DNA of 64,000 bases. Source: Bacillus alveayuensis. GTDB taxonomy: Bacteria > Bacillota > Bacilli > Bacillales > Aeribacillaceae. The translations under genes and the position numbers were made by a program. This document shows positions 30,726-41,005 of this stretch, one piece after another. Location: positions 372,001-436,000 of the forward strand of contig JAUSTR010000001.1 of NCBI GenBank assembly GCA_030812955.1, read 5' to 3'. Numbering within the stretch: the stretch's first letter is position 1; every line of letters begins with the position of its first letter. The notes beneath the pieces are model-generated. The model worked only from the letters and a program-made list of their open reading frames with translations. It ran no database searches and was not told the origin of the DNA.

Positions 30726-31481
30726 ATGAGAGAACCTGTTATTGAAATACAAAATCTTTCATTTCGATATAATCTACGCTTCGTACTTGAAAATATTAAT
30801 TTAAAAGTTGAAAAAGGCGAATTTTTAGGATTAGTGGGTCCTAACGGATCAGGAAAATCAACTTTATTAAAATGTATACTCGGGTTATTAAAACCAAACA
30901 GTGGTACCATTAAGTTGTTTGGAACTGATATTCGTCATTTTCAAAATTGGAACCGAATTGGATTTGTCTCACAAAAAGCCAATAGTTTTAATACAGGCTT
31001 TCCAGCCACTGTTTTTGAAGTAGTTGCAAGCGGCTTGACAGCAAAAATAGGACTATTTAAATTTTTGAAAAAAAACCATCATGAGAAAGTAATGGAAGCC
31101 CTTCGTTCTGTTAGAATGGACGAGTTTGCCAAAAGAAATATTAGTGAGCTTTCCGGTGGTCAACAGCAACGAGTATTTATTGCTAGAGCACTAGTAAGTG
31201 ATCCGGAATTGTTAATTCTTGATGAGCCGACAGTTGGAGTTGATGCAAAGACAGTGCAAAGCTTTTATGAGCTTTTAGAAAAATTAAATAAAGAGCTAAA
31301 CATCACGTTAATTTTAGTCACCCATGATATCGGAACAATTACGGATAAGGTAACACATGTTGCGTGTTTAAATAAAACGCTCCATTTCCATGGAAAAACG
31401 AACGATTTTGAGCAAATTCAAGATGAAGATGTCGCAAAATTTTATGGCCATTCTCTTCATGTATTAACGCACAATCATTAA
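30726..31481 (+). CDS. znuC: Zinc ABC transporter ATP-binding protein
   Basis: A 251-residue ABC ATPase of metal uptake systems (AdcC/ZnuC type). Walker A GPNGSGKST (residues ~38-46), signature LSGGQQQRV, and Walker B LLILDEPTVGVD are intact. A histidine-containing tail (HSLHVLTHNH) may be metal-sensitive. It precedes the permease and zur. No substrate-binding protein (ZnuA/AdcA) is encoded nearby, so that must come from elsewhere. Confidence 0.93.
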   Translation: MREPVIEIQNLSFRYNLRFVLENINLKVEKGEFLGLVGPNGSGKSTLLKCILGLLKPNSGTIKLFGTDIRHFQNWNRIGFVSQKANSFNTGFPATVFEVVASGLTAKIGLFKFLKKNHHEKVMEALRSVRMDEFAKRNISELSGGQQQRVFIARALVSDPELLILDEPTVGVDAKTVQSFYELLEKLNKELNITLILVTHDIGTITDKVTHVACLNKTLHFHGKTNDFEQIQDEDVAKFYGHSLHVLTHNH

Positions 31482-31498
31482 AATCTGGAGGAGTAATC

Positions 31499-32341
31499 AT
31501 GCTTCAAAATATTTTTCAATATGAATTTTTACAAAATGCATTTTTATCGGGGATATTAATTGGATTTATTGCTCCTTTACTTGGTGTTTTTATCGTTGTA
31601 CGGAGATTATCGTTAATAGCGGATGCGTTAAGTCATGTAACGTTAGCAGGTATTGCGGCCAGCCTTCTTTTATCAAAAAAAGTTTTGATCCTTTCGTCTT
31701 TAAATCCGATCTATCTTGGAATGGGTTTTTCAGTCACTGGAGCTCTTTTTATTGAAAAATTACGAACCGTTTATAAGCATTACGAAGAACTGGCGATTCC
31801 GATTATCTTATCAACAGGGATAGGGCTCGGAGTTATTTTTATTTCAATTGCCGATGGATTTAATACAGATTTATTTAGTTATTTATTTGGCAGTGTTAGT
31901 GCTGTGACGAGAACAGATTTATACGTTATTATAATGGTAGCGATTATTGTTCTGCTTTTTATTGTATTGTTTTTTAAAGAATTATTTAATTTATCTTTCG
32001 ATGAAGAACATGCCATTGTATCTGGTATCCCTGCAAAATGGATTCATTTTCTATTTATTGTAACGGTTGCCCTTGTTATTAGTGCTTCTTTACGAATTGT
32101 TGGCATCCTTCTAGTTTCTTCTTTAATGACATTGCCGGTAGCTGCAAGTATTCGCCTAGCAAAAGGGTTTAGACAAACGGTGATCCTTTCCGTTATTTTT
32201 GGGGAGATTGCTGTATTATCTGGATTATTTTTAGCGTATTTTTTAGATCTTGCTCCAGGTGGGACAATTGTGGTTTTATCTGTTTTGATTTTAATTATTT
32301 CTATTTTATTCACAAAGGCTAAAAGGGGAAAGGTGTTATGA
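31499..32341 (+). CDS. znuB: Zinc ABC transporter permease
   Basis: A 280-residue ABC-3 family permease with about eight membrane segments; [16 protein letters not shown] near residues 38-53 is the family motif for metal (Zn/Mn) permeases. GGAGGAG precedes the ATG. Its stop overlaps zur by 4 bases, tying permease and repressor synthesis together. Zinc rather than manganese is inferred from the Zur box and zur. Confidence 0.93.
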   Translation: MLQNIFQYEFLQNAFLSGILIGFIAPLLGVFIVVRRLSLIADALSHVTLAGIAASLLLSKKVLILSSLNPIYLGMGFSVTGALFIEKLRTVYKHYEELAIPIILSTGIGLGVIFISIADGFNTDLFSYLFGSVSAVTRTDLYVIIMVAIIVLLFIVLFFKELFNLSFDEEHAIVSGIPAKWIHFLFIVTVALVISASLRIVGILLVSSLMTLPVAASIRLAKGFRQTVILSVIFGEIAVLSGLFLAYFLDLAPGGTIVVLSVLILIISILFTKAKRGKVL

Positions 32342-32748
32342 ACGTACAAGAAGCCTTAGATTGTTTAAAGAAGAAAGGTTACAAATATACGGCAAAACGT
32401 GAGGATATGTTGAAGATTTTTGCTGAGTCTAATAAATATTTAACGGCTAAAGAAGTATTAGAAAAAATGAAGGACGATTATCCAGGACTCAGCTTTGATA
32501 CCATTTATCGAAATTTATCATTGTTTGCTGAATTGGACATTTTAGAAAAAACAGAACTATCTGGGGAAAAACATTTTCGGTTTCGTTGTGATTTACATGA
32601 TCATCACCATCATTTTATTTGTATGGACTGTGGAAAAACAAAGGAAATCAAATCTTGCCCGATGGATGGACTACAAGAGCATTTAAATGGATACGAAATC
32701 AGTGGTCATAAATTTGAAATATACGGACTTTGTCCAGATTGCAAATAA
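32338..32748 (+). CDS. zur: Zinc-responsive Fur-family repressor Zur
   Basis: A 136-residue Fur-family regulator. An N-terminal winged helix ([12 protein letters not shown] and [14 protein letters not shown]) is followed by a dimerisation domain with a histidine-rich segment ([14 protein letters not shown]) and two C-x2-C structural zinc pairs (CMDC and CPDC). Zur rather than Fur or PerR is preferred because it is coupled to znuCB behind a Zur-like box and sits at the yqfV position. Confidence 0.9.
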   Translation: MNVQEALDCLKKKGYKYTAKREDMLKIFAESNKYLTAKEVLEKMKDDYPGLSFDTIYRNLSLFAELDILEKTELSGEKHFRFRCDLHDHHHHFICMDCGKTKEIKSCPMDGLQEHLNGYEISGHKFEIYGLCPDCK

Positions 32749-32846
32749 TAAAAAAAATAGAAGTAATTCCGATTTTTACCTGTGGGAATCCGGTTAATAG
32801 ATCCATGAAACGGCCTGTTCTTCCACGTAGAGCTTGTTATCATTGC

Positions 32847-32884
32847 AAAGCCGCATCGCTTCTTATGAAGCATGCGGCTTTAAC
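32847..32884. terminator. Bidirectional terminator between zur and yqfW
   Basis: AAAGCCGCAT (32847-32856) and ATGCGGCTTT (32872-32881) with inner GCTTC/GAAGC pairing lie between convergent genes. Confidence 0.85.
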
Positions 32885-33470
32885 TTTGATTATCACGGAA
32901 ATTTTGTTTCACCGGATACCAATATTCCAGCCATTCCTTTGCTTCAAACCAATTATTCACACGAAAAACATTTTTCGGAATTGGTTCTTGATTGTACGGA
33001 GTATTAAATAAAAGAACTGGAATGTTTAATTCTTCTGAAATCATGACGGCATTGTCATGTTTATCTTCAAAAAATATGTCAACACCATGCTTTTTTGCTG
33101 ACAAAATCTTATCATGGGTACCAACTAATTCGATGTGATGAAAAGGGATATGATGTTTTTGAAACCAGTCGTATGTTAATTTTTGTAAATGTTTTCTCCG
33201 GGCTGTAATATAAATTAATTGATGAAAATCTTTCCATTCATTTAATACCTCTTTTGCAAAAGGAGCAAGAGGTGCATTTTCGTAAATCATTGGTTCATTT
33301 TGATTCATCCATTTCCAAAATTCTTCTTCGTTGATTTTTAATAACTTCGTCAAATCGTATTCCTTAATGTCCTCTAGTGTGATATTTAATTGAAAGGATT
33401 TGTTTAAATAAGGGACAAACGTTTCAGGTGACGTAATCGTTCCATCGATATCAATTCCCATACGTAGCAT
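32880..33470 (-). CDS. yqfW: HAD-superfamily nucleotidase-like protein YqfW
   Basis: A 196-residue protein of the 5'(3')-deoxyribonucleotidase-like HAD group. Motif I is GIDIDGTIT near residues 5-13, motif II is IYITAR, and motif III/IV is FFEDKHDNA with the lysine and aspartates. The start at 33470 (MLRMGIDIDG) lies 8 bases after AAGGAG; an upstream in-frame GTG overlaps that site. Substrate unknown. Confidence 0.88.
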   Translation of the reverse strand: MLRMGIDIDGTITSPETFVPYLNKSFQLNITLEDIKEYDLTKLLKINEEEFWKWMNQNEPMIYENAPLAPFAKEVLNEWKDFHQLIYITARRKHLQKLTYDWFQKHHIPFHHIELVGTHDKILSAKKHGVDIFFEDKHDNAVMISEELNIPVLLFNTPYNQEPIPKNVFRVNNWFEAKEWLEYWYPVKQNFRDNQS

Positions 33471-33612
33471 TTTTCCCACTCCTTAACCGATGTTCACTAC
33501 AACAAGTGTACCATAATGTACTTTATTTGACTGTCAACTTTTACATTCATAATGCTTTTCATACAGACCCATACTATAATTGCTCCTACTTTTTGAAAGG
33601 GAGGTTTTCAGT

Positions 33613-33981
33613 ATGGCAAACAATAAAAACATGAATGCTCACGGTGATAAAAACTTCCGTGAACGTCAAGAAAAAGAAGCCATTCAAACTGACCGGAACT
33701 ATATGGAAGAAACAGCTGCACAATTAGATTCACCTGTTCAGGCTGTAAATGAAGAGGAAGTTAAACGCGACAACGAACGTGTTAATAGTCAAACAATGGG
33801 TTATGTTGCCTTAGCCCTGTCGATTATTTCTTTATTTGTTTTACCTGTTTTATTAGGAGCAGCGGGTATTGTGGTTGGATTTATGGCACGAAGACGTGGA
33901 GCACTCAATTTAGGAAATTGGGCGATCGGTATAGGGATCGTTTCAGTGCTATTAGGAATTTTCGTCCTGCCATTTTTCTAA
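33613..33981 (+). CDS. yqfX: YqfX family membrane protein
   Basis: A 122-residue protein. A charged, asparagine-rich cytoplasmic half is followed by two membrane segments (~residues 62-88 and ~98-121) connected by GFMARRRGALN. Members are found at this position in Bacillus; the function is unknown. The start at ATG 33613 follows AAAGGGAGG; the upstream in-frame ATG lies before that site. Confidence 0.85.
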   Translation: MANNKNMNAHGDKNFRERQEKEAIQTDRNYMEETAAQLDSPVQAVNEEEVKRDNERVNSQTMGYVALALSIISLFVLPVLLGAAGIVVGFMARRRGALNLGNWAIGIGIVSVLLGIFVLPFF

Positions 33982-34015
33982 TCAGTAAAGCTTATGGGCA
34001 TTTCTTTAAAATAAA

Positions 34016-34042
34016 AAGCTTGGGGCATAGCTCCAAGCCTTA
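34016..34042. terminator. Bidirectional terminator between yqfX and ispG
   Basis: AAAGCTTGGGGC and GCTCCAAGCCTT pair with one mismatch and one G-U, between convergent genes; A and T runs flank the stem. Confidence 0.7.
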
Positions 34043-35143
34043 TGAAGTTTGTTCTTGTGCTTTTTTTGCGAAATATTCCTCTGCTAATTGATCGACTTCT
34101 TTCTTTAGCTCCTCTACCATCGTTTCTTCTGGAACTTTGCGAACAATTTTTCCTTTTCGGAATAAAAGACCTTCACCACGGGCACCAGCTATACCAATAT
34201 CAGCTTCACGTGCTTCACCAGGACCGTTGACGGCACATCCAAGAACAGCGACTTTGATTGGGGCTTTTATTTTGGAAATATATTCTTCAACCTCATTTGC
34301 GATACTTATTAAGTCAATTTCAATTCTTCCGCAAGTCGGACAAGATATTAGCGTAGCGGCATTTGATGCTAGCCCGAAAGTTTTCAATAATTCACGTGCT
34401 ACCTTTACTTCTTCAACTGGGTCTGCACTCAAAGAAATTCGAATCGTATTTCCGATTCCTTTGTTTAAAAGAACTCCTAATCCAGCGGCACTTTTGATCG
34501 TACCTGCAAACAAAGTTCCTGATTCTGTAATTCCTAAATGAAGAGGGTAATCAAAAGCTTTTGCAGCTTTTTCGTATGCCTCAATTGCTAATGGCACATC
34601 CGATGCCTTCATGGAAACGATGATATCATGAAAGTCTAAGTCTTCCAGAATTTTTATATGATGTAAGGCGCTTTCTACCATACCATCAGCTGTTGGATAC
34701 CCGTACTTTTCTAAAATACGCTTCTCTAATGAACCAGCATTCACTCCAATGCGAATAGGGATTCCGCGTTCTTTTGCAGCATTCACAACGGCTTCCACTT
34801 TTTCTCTACGGCCGATATTACCTGGGTTGATCCGAATTTTATCTGCCCCGCCTTCAATGGCTTTTAAAGCAAGGCGATAATCAAAATGTATATCGACAAC
34901 AAGCGGGATATGAATACGCTTTTTTATTTCTTTTATAGCGTTTGCAGCCCGTTCATCTGGACATGCAACACGAACAATTTGGCATCCCGCTTCTTCTAAC
35001 CGATGAATTTCTTTAACTGTTGCATCAACATCATGTGTCTTTGTTGTCGTCATACTTTGGATGACAACTTCATTATTTCCACCGATTGTTATATTACCAA
35101 CTTTAACGGGTCTAGTTTTTGTACGATGTGTTATTTCACTCAC
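34040..35143 (-). CDS. ispG: 4-hydroxy-3-methylbut-2-en-1-yl diphosphate synthase
   Basis: A 367-residue iron-sulfur enzyme of the MEP pathway, one step before IspH. The N-terminal TIM barrel holds IRINPGNIG and [11 protein letters not shown]; the C-terminal cluster domain has CPTCGR and [12 protein letters not shown]. The minus-strand ATG is preceded by AAGGAGCGATA. Monocistronic, convergent with yqfX. Confidence 0.97.
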   Translation of the reverse strand: MSEITHRTKTRPVKVGNITIGGNNEVVIQSMTTTKTHDVDATVKEIHRLEEAGCQIVRVACPDERAANAIKEIKKRIHIPLVVDIHFDYRLALKAIEGGADKIRINPGNIGRREKVEAVVNAAKERGIPIRIGVNAGSLEKRILEKYGYPTADGMVESALHHIKILEDLDFHDIIVSMKASDVPLAIEAYEKAAKAFDYPLHLGITESGTLFAGTIKSAAGLGVLLNKGIGNTIRISLSADPVEEVKVARELLKTFGLASNAATLISCPTCGRIEIDLISIANEVEEYISKIKAPIKVAVLGCAVNGPGEAREADIGIAGARGEGLLFRKGKIVRKVPEETMVEELKKEVDQLAEEYFAKKAQEQTS

Positions 35144-35247
35144 GAGTATATCGCTCCTTAAGAATTGATAGAAGTTAAAACATCAGATTCTCTCCAATAT
35201 TTTAACAATGTCTATTGTCAATTGACAAGGAAGAAACGTATTTGATT

Positions 35248-35437
35248 GGCTTTTCGTAAAAGCTTTGTTGCTTTTCGACTGTCTTTGAACCGAACAAAAC
35301 TTGATCCGACAAATTACATTGTCCAACCATCGACTTTTGTTCGGTTTAGGTCACAATACAAGTGTGACATAGAAGCGTGTCGCTTGCCTATGCAGCCGAA
35401 AAGCTATAGAAAAGGAACATTCTTTTAGAAAAGAGCT
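35248..35437 (-). mobile_element. MITE-like element copy 3 (long form, inverted)
   Basis: About 190 bp in the opposite orientation to copy 1. Modules run C (GAACCGAAC to GTTCGG), B (GTCACAATACAAGTGTGAC) and A (GAAGCGTGTCGCTTGC), the mirror of copy 1. It is more diverged. Flanking octamers ATTTGATT and TTTCGATT match at 6 of 8. It lies between the 5' end of ispG and the 3' end of yqfZ and fills most of this gene-free gap. Confidence 0.75.
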
Positions 35438-35445
35438 TTTCGATT

Positions 35446-35769
35446 TTATTTATAAACAGGGAATTTATAGGAATTTCCTATTTTTAATTGGTGTACAGAG
35501 ATATTCGGATTTAATTGTTCAAAATCATGAATGATTGTTTCGATTGATACTGGAAGAGTATGGTTATGAAGATTTTCAACGACCGAAAGAACAGTATCTC
35601 CTTCTTTTACTTTTATGACGACGTATTGTTGGTGATTGACAACTTTGTTATTAGGAGTCTGCTGCGATAGAAAAACTGGTTGAGTAAAGGGTAAAGTACC
35701 AATTTTTAAATCATAATAAATGATATATATCAAAAAGAGGATTGTAAAAAGGGTGAGCATTCGTTTCAT
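35446..35769 (-). CDS. yqfZ: LysM-domain membrane-anchored protein YqfZ
   Basis: A 107-residue protein with an N-terminal membrane anchor (~residues 5-20) and a C-terminal LysM-like domain (VIKVKEGDTVLSVVENL to IGNSYKFPVYK), expected to bind peptidoglycan outside the membrane. The start at 35769 follows GGAGG by 7 bases; longer in-frame ATG readings have no ribosome site. Sporulation linkage is family knowledge for YqfZ, not visible here. Confidence 0.85.
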   Translation of the reverse strand: MKRMLTLFTILFLIYIIYYDLKIGTLPFTQPVFLSQQTPNNKVVNHQQYVVIKVKEGDTVLSVVENLHNHTLPVSIETIIHDFEQLNPNISVHQLKIGNSYKFPVYK

Positions 35770-36005
35770 CATACCCCCTCCAATTGGACAAAAAAATGAT
35801 TTTTTTACACTATTATGCTTGTCCATAAAAAAAATACATAAAAAATCACCGTGCTCCAAAATATGAAGTTTTATACCCCCTTCCATTATGGAAAAGAAAT
35901 GGTGTTCGTTTTTGATCATAATTAGAGAATTTATTCGATCTTTACATTCACTTAATAATTTTCTGTCATAATGTATGTTGAAATCGAAAAAGAGGGAAGG
36001 TTGTT

Positions 36006-37757
36006 ATGTTTACACAAATACGAAAGAATACAGAAATAATTCGAAAATTCCCACAGTATGCTGGTTGGAAAAAATTACATAGGTCAATGAATTTACGCTT
36101 TTTATCTTTTTCTGCTCGGTTAAACCTTTTTGTTCTTATATTATTAGTAAGCTCAATTTGTATTGTTGGTTTTAGTGCCTATAAAAAAGCAAGTGAAACG
36201 ACGTATCAAACAATTGAAAAGCGGTTAATGAGAGAAGTGAATATGACAGCAGATATGGCCGCTAACTTAATGTTTGCTTATGTTGGAAATGAGAAAGAAT
36301 TTTATCAGCGTTTTAATAATCAAGTGCTTCCTAAGCAATCATCTTTGCTCATACAGGATGGTTTGCCTGCAGATTTTTTTGTAGTCAAAGATGAACAAGT
36401 CGTTCCTCTGCCAATAAGTGAAAGGACAGGTTTAACATTTTCAAAAGAACTAATTCGGGAAATCATCAAGACAGATCATGGAGTGTTGCATAGTGAAATA
36501 AATGGAAAGCCATATACGTTAACATTTAAACAAATTCAAGAATTGAAAGGGATATTTTTACTAGCTGTTCCAACAGATAGTTATATGAGTCCGATAAAAA
36601 AATTAGCCCATTATACACTTTGGACTGCCATTATTAGTACAGCCATTATGACCATTATGCTTTTATTTGTTGTGCGTAGTATTACTAAGCCGTTAACGAT
36701 TTTAAGAAATACGATGAAGGAAATTCGAAAAGGGAATATCCAAAAAGATGTGAAAATCAATACATCTATTCCTGAAATTTATTCCTTAATGAAAAGTTTT
36801 AATGAAATGATAAGAAACATGCGAATGATGCTGCGAAAGATCAACTCAACGACCGTTGAATTAACGAACACAGGAGAGAATCTAAAAATATCTTCAGAAG
36901 AAGTAATGAACTCGAATCAAGCATTATTAAATTCGATTCAAATTGTCAAAAAAGGGGCTGAGCAAACAGCAGATAGCTCAGAAAAAAGCGTAAAATCATT
37001 TCAAGATATGAAAAAGATGACCCAGCTAGTGCTTGGTAATATTGACCATCTATATAAACGAGCAAATGATATGAATGAATCAGCCAAAGTTGGTGAGCAT
37101 GTCATGGCGAATATGATTCAAACAATGGATTCATTTGAACGTGAATTTAATAAGTTAATCGAAACTTTTAAAGGAGTGAAAGACTATTCACTATCTATTA
37201 CAAAAGTCGTTCACATTATTCAAGAAATTGCTGGAAAAACAAAGCTATTAGCTTTAAATGCAACAATAGAAGCACAAAGAGCTGGAGAGGCAGGGAGAGG
37301 TTTTGCTGTTGTGGCAAACGAGGTGCGAAAACTTGCTGAGCAATCTTCAAAGGCAACAGTAGATATTAATCGCTCTGTTACGATGATGGAAGAAATGACG
37401 ATAAATGCCTCTCAAGAGTTTGAGTGTATGTTCCAAAATATGTTAGAACAATTATCAATTGCCAAACAATCAAGAAATTCTTTCGATCATTTAATGATTG
37501 AAATTGAAAAAGTAAATGAAGTATTACGTCAAACTACAAAAAATCTACAAAAGTTTCATCGAATTATTCCTGAAATGGAAAAGGATACAGAAAACCTTTT
37601 ATCGGTATCACAAGAAACACATGCTAGTGCCGAACAAATGCAAGTAACAGCACATGAGCAAATGGAGCGGATTCATGAAACTCATCATATTGGGTTAAAA
37701 CTTTCTGAATTAGCCATTCAATTATCTTCCATCTCTAAAAAATTCACAACATCATGA
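36006..37757 (+). CDS. Methyl-accepting chemotaxis protein
   Basis: A 583-residue chemoreceptor. First membrane segment ~residues 38-58, a short extracellular sensor (~60-200), second segment ~205-225, HAMP linker ~226-280 ([19 protein letters not shown]), then a cytoplasmic signalling coiled coil whose hairpin tip is [20 protein letters not shown] to [13 protein letters not shown]. No CheR-tether pentapeptide is seen at the C-terminus. No chemotaxis genes lie nearby, so it is an isolated receptor of unknown ligand; B. subtilis has yqgA in about this slot (from memory). Confidence 0.9.
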   Translation: MFTQIRKNTEIIRKFPQYAGWKKLHRSMNLRFLSFSARLNLFVLILLVSSICIVGFSAYKKASETTYQTIEKRLMREVNMTADMAANLMFAYVGNEKEFYQRFNNQVLPKQSSLLIQDGLPADFFVVKDEQVVPLPISERTGLTFSKELIREIIKTDHGVLHSEINGKPYTLTFKQIQELKGIFLLAVPTDSYMSPIKKLAHYTLWTAIISTAIMTIMLLFVVRSITKPLTILRNTMKEIRKGNIQKDVKINTSIPEIYSLMKSFNEMIRNMRMMLRKINSTTVELTNTGENLKISSEEVMNSNQALLNSIQIVKKGAEQTADSSEKSVKSFQDMKKMTQLVLGNIDHLYKRANDMNESAKVGEHVMANMIQTMDSFEREFNKLIETFKGVKDYSLSITKVVHIIQEIAGKTKLLALNATIEAQRAGEAGRGFAVVANEVRKLAEQSSKATVDINRSVTMMEEMTINASQEFECMFQNMLEQLSIAKQSRNSFDHLMIEIEKVNEVLRQTTKNLQKFHRIIPEMEKDTENLLSVSQETHASAEQMQVTAHEQMERIHETHHIGLKLSELAIQLSSISKKFTTS

Positions 37758-37760
37758 CAT

Positions 37761-37828
37761 AAAAAAAGCTATCCCATAAATGTCAAACAGTTTGATGTCT
37801 GACACTATAGCTTGGGACAGCTTTTTTT
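37761..37828. terminator. Bidirectional terminator between the MCP gene and yqgB
   Basis: AAAAAAAGCT and AGCTTTTTTT enclose TCCCA/TGGGA and an inner GTCAAAC/GTTTGAT stem, between convergent genes. Confidence 0.75.
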
Positions 37829-38597
37829 AACCTTGTTTTTTCGGACTAGGTATTTCTTTTAATGTTAAATAAAGGATAATTAGATGTACACACCAATTTA
37901 TATAAAATTCAAATGGGACTGTTGACTTGAATATATCCATAATCATAAAAAATACGGTTGCAAGGGTTATGGAATAAGCTGAAACTGTCCAAAGCTGTTT
38001 GAAATTTAGTTTTTTTCCAAATCGATTTTTCAATAAGATCGCCATAAGTGCTAAAAATGAAATTTCTATGAACTTGACAAAGGATGAGGACAAATACAAT
38101 AAGAAAAGGAAAACAGATAGAATAATGGGCATTAATTTTGTTAATTGTTGTATAATCTGAATGAGATCTTTTTTCATTAATGTGTTTTCAAACATCGTAT
38201 ATTCAAATGTTTGGGCTTGTCCATTTGTTACGACAACAAATTGATCGGTCAACAATCCAATTGCGTTTCTTCTTTTTTCTAAATCTTTTTTTGTTAAAAT
38301 CCCTTGGTTATCCAAAACTACAATATAATCACCTTTTTTCACTTCAATTGGCTGATCAACTTCCGATATAAGCTTTCCATTTTTTATAGAGAAATCAGGT
38401 AGTTCTTTTTCCATTGTTTCATCCAAACCTTTAAATCCACTAATTATTCCTTGTGAAATATAAACGGCATTTGGTAAAAAGGCAAGGAATGAAAGCAGGA
38501 AAGCATACAAAATCGTTTTTCCGATCTTTTGAAACCTTGTCATTGCAATGATTTTTGGTGAATATAAAGACTGAATGAGCTGCAAAACCATATTCAT
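37827..38597 (-). CDS. yqgB: DUF1189 membrane protein (YqgB-like)
   Basis: A 256-residue integral membrane protein of the DUF1189 group. One segment near residue 30, an extracytoplasmic portion with GDYIVVLDNQGILTKKDLEK (~90-125), then four segments clustered at ~155-245. Function unknown. It is monocistronic on the minus strand, divergent from the Na/Pi cotransporter gene. Confidence 0.82.
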   Translation of the reverse strand: MNMVLQLIQSLYSPKIIAMTRFQKIGKTILYAFLLSFLAFLPNAVYISQGIISGFKGLDETMEKELPDFSIKNGKLISEVDQPIEVKKGDYIVVLDNQGILTKKDLEKRRNAIGLLTDQFVVVTNGQAQTFEYTMFENTLMKKDLIQIIQQLTKLMPIILSVFLFLLYLSSSFVKFIEISFLALMAILLKNRFGKKLNFKQLWTVSAYSITLATVFFMIMDIFKSTVPFEFYINWCVHLIILYLTLKEIPSPKKQG

Positions 38598-38824
38598 GAG
38601 CTATACACATCCTTTAATTTAAATCCTTTTTCATTTTATCTTCGTTATTATATTCAAGCAAGGAAAGTGTATATCAAAAATGTTGCAAAAAATGGTATGA
38701 AAAATATTTGTAAATTTTATATTAAATATATGAATAAACCTTTACAAAAAATAAATAAATCGTTAATAATGATAAAGGTTGTTGATGTTTGTCGAGGAAA
38801 GACGAAATAAGGGGTTGAATTACG

Positions 38825-40456
38825 TTGGAATTCGATGTACAAAAGATGATTTTTGAATTTATTGGCGGCCTTGGGATTTTTTTATTCGGTATCAAGCTAA
38901 TGGGTGAAGGTTTACAAAAGTCAGCAGGAGATAAACTGCGGGATATTTTAGACAAATTCACAACAAATCCTATTATGGGGATTTTGGCAGGTATTCTTGT
39001 TACCGTTTTAATCCAATCTAGCAGTGGCACAACTGTATTAACTGTTGGTTTAGTATCAGCTGGATTTATGACTTTAAGACAAGCGATTGGTGTCATAATG
39101 GGGGCAAACATCGGTACAACGATTACTGCGTTTATCATTGGTTTTGAAATTAAAGAATATGCATTACCGATTATTTTTATTGGAACTCTCTTCATATTTT
39201 TCTTTAAAAATAAAAAAATTCATAACATCGGTGAAGTATTTTTCGGTTTTGGGGCATTGTTTTTTGGTCTAGAATTAATGGGTGATGGAATGAAGCCTCT
39301 TCGTTCATTAGAAGCGTTTCACGACTTAACGGTAAGTATGAGTCAACAGCCATTACTCGGTGTACTCATTGGTACAATTTTTACAGTTATCGTCCAAAGT
39401 TCTAGTGCAACGATCGGTATATTGCAAGAACTTCATGGACAAGGGCTTATCGATTTACAGGGTGCTTTGCCAGTTCTTTTTGGTGATAATATCGGTACCA
39501 CGATAACAGCTGTTTTAGCATCCATTGGTGCATCAGTAGCGGCCAGAAGAGCAGCATTAACACATGTCATATTTAATTTAATAGGAACAGCGATATTTTT
39601 AATTATTTTAAAATTTTTCACATCTGTTATAAGTGCTTTACAAATGAATTTAGGCTTAGGTCCTGAAATGACGATTGCGTTTGCTCATGGTATTTTTAAT
39701 ACGACCAATACACTGATTCAAGCTCCGTTTATTGGCGGACTTGCATGGTTAGTAACGAAAATTATCCCTGGCGAAGATTTAGCCATTGAATATAAACCGA
39801 AGCATTTAGACCCACTATTTATTGAACAATCGCCATCTATAGCGTTAGGACAAGCGAAAGAAGAAGTATTAAGAATGGGAAAATTTGCTTCAATCGGATT
39901 GGAGGAAGCAAAGCAATATGTCTTTACTAAACAGCAAAAGCATGCGGAAATCGCGATGCAATTGGAAGACGCCATTAACAATTTAGATCGAAAAATTACG
40001 GATTATCTCGTGATGATTTCAAGTTATGATATGTCAAACGCTGATTCTAGGCAACACTCTATTTTAATGGACACTGTACGCGATATTGAACGAATAGGTG
40101 ATCATTTTGAAAATATTGTGGAGCTAGTCGATTACCAAATTTCCAATAAGGTAAAACTGACAGAGCAAGCTCAACAAGATTTAAATGAAATGTTTGAAAT
40201 TACCGTATCGACTGTAAAAGATGCTATTCAATCATTAGATGACCATAATACAACTTTAGCATCAAAAGTACTGAAGGCTGAAGAAACGATTGATAAGTTA
40301 GAACGAACATTCAGAAAAAAGCATATTATACGAATTAACGAAGGGGTGTGTTCAGGACAAGCAGGTATCGTTTTTGTAGATATTATTAGCAATTTAGAGA
40401 GAATTGGCGACCATTGTGTGAATATAGCGGAAGCTGTTTTAGGTTATCGAAATTAA
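38825..40456 (+). CDS. Na/Pi cotransporter II family protein with PhoU-like tail
   Basis: A 543-residue transporter. Two repeated Na/Pi-cotransporter halves carry QSSSGTTVLTVGLV and QSSSATIGILQEL, plus GANIGTTITA and GDNIGTTITA, followed by a cytoplasmic PhoU-like helical domain (~340-543, DIERIGDHFENI and NLERIGDHCVNI). A TTG start lies 10 bases after AAGGGG. Likely takes up phosphate at low affinity. In B. subtilis the homologue yqeW sits next to mtaB (from memory); here it is near pst. Confidence 0.92.
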   Translation: MEFDVQKMIFEFIGGLGIFLFGIKLMGEGLQKSAGDKLRDILDKFTTNPIMGILAGILVTVLIQSSSGTTVLTVGLVSAGFMTLRQAIGVIMGANIGTTITAFIIGFEIKEYALPIIFIGTLFIFFFKNKKIHNIGEVFFGFGALFFGLELMGDGMKPLRSLEAFHDLTVSMSQQPLLGVLIGTIFTVIVQSSSATIGILQELHGQGLIDLQGALPVLFGDNIGTTITAVLASIGASVAARRAALTHVIFNLIGTAIFLIILKFFTSVISALQMNLGLGPEMTIAFAHGIFNTTNTLIQAPFIGGLAWLVTKIIPGEDLAIEYKPKHLDPLFIEQSPSIALGQAKEEVLRMGKFASIGLEEAKQYVFTKQQKHAEIAMQLEDAINNLDRKITDYLVMISSYDMSNADSRQHSILMDTVRDIERIGDHFENIVELVDYQISNKVKLTEQAQQDLNEMFEITVSTVKDAIQSLDDHNTTLASKVLKAEETIDKLERTFRKKHIIRINEGVCSGQAGIVFVDIISNLERIGDHCVNIAEAVLGYRN

Positions 40457-40473
40457 TTATATAATGAAATGAT

Positions 40474-40511
40474 AAAAGTAAGAGGTCTATGTTGGATTTC
40501 TTACTTTTTTT
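40474..40511 (+). terminator. Intrinsic terminator after the Na/Pi cotransporter gene
   Basis: AAAAGTAAGA pairs with TCTTACTTTT followed by more T. Confidence 0.75.
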
Positions 40512-40605
40512 ATGAAAACTAAATGCAATATATAATGGCCATCAGATTGTATTGACACAATGTTATATTGATATTAAAATTTATATTGTCCATTTGAAAT
40601 ATTAA

Positions 40606-40679
40606 GGACCCTTAGCTCAGCTGGTTAGAGCAGACGGCTCATAACCGTCCGGTCGCAGGTTCGAATCCTGCAGGGTCCA
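40606..40679 (+). tRNA. tRNA with CAT anticodon, probably tRNA-Ile2
   Basis: A 74-base cloverleaf: acceptor GGACCCT/AGGGTCC, D-arm AGCTCAGCTGGTTAGAGC, anticodon loop CTCATAA (anticodon 40640-40642) on GACGG/CCGTC, and T-arm GGTTCGAATCC. No CCA is encoded (A then TTCC). The body resembles tRNA-Ile2, whose CAT is lysidine-modified, more than elongator or initiator tRNA-Met; this assignment is from memory and needs a classifier. It stands alone with its own terminator. Confidence 0.9.
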
Positions 40680-40683
40680 TTCC

Positions 40684-40712
40684 AGCATTGCGTAAAAAGC
40701 AATGCTTTTCAT
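40684..40712 (+). terminator. Terminator of the CAT tRNA
   Basis: AGCATTGC (40684-40691) and GCAATGCT (40699-40706) pair perfectly, followed by TTTCATTTT. Confidence 0.8.
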
Positions 40713-40721
40713 TTTAAAAAA

Positions 40722-40898
40722 AGCTGTTTTCGTACGCTTTGTTGCTTTTCGACTGTCCATAAATCACAAAGTATGTGGTCGGACAAACCGCATTTGTCCG
40801 ACCATCGACTTTTGTTCTGTTCATGTCACGCTTGCAAGTGACGTAGCAAGCGTATCTCGAAAAGCTATAGTAAAACAACAATCTTTTAGAAAAGAGCT
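40722..40898 (-). mobile_element. MITE-like element copy 4 (long form, inverted)
   Basis: About 177 bp in the same orientation as copy 3. It carries C (GGTCGGACAAAC to TTTGTCCGACC, with most of the outer GAACCGAAC arm lost), B (GTCACGCTTGCAAGTGAC) and A. Ends are AGCTGTTTTCG and GAAAAGAGCT. The flanks are A-rich; a TAAAAAA heptamer borders both sides, but low complexity weakens that as a duplication. It lies between the tRNA and sodA. Confidence 0.75.
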
Positions 40899-41005
40899 AA
40901 AAAATAAGTGTATATATCTTAATTAAAATGGGTAAGATCACATTGATTGATGAAATTTATGCATATAAATTGAAACATCTTGGTAAGTTTGGTAATCTGA
41001 ATTTA

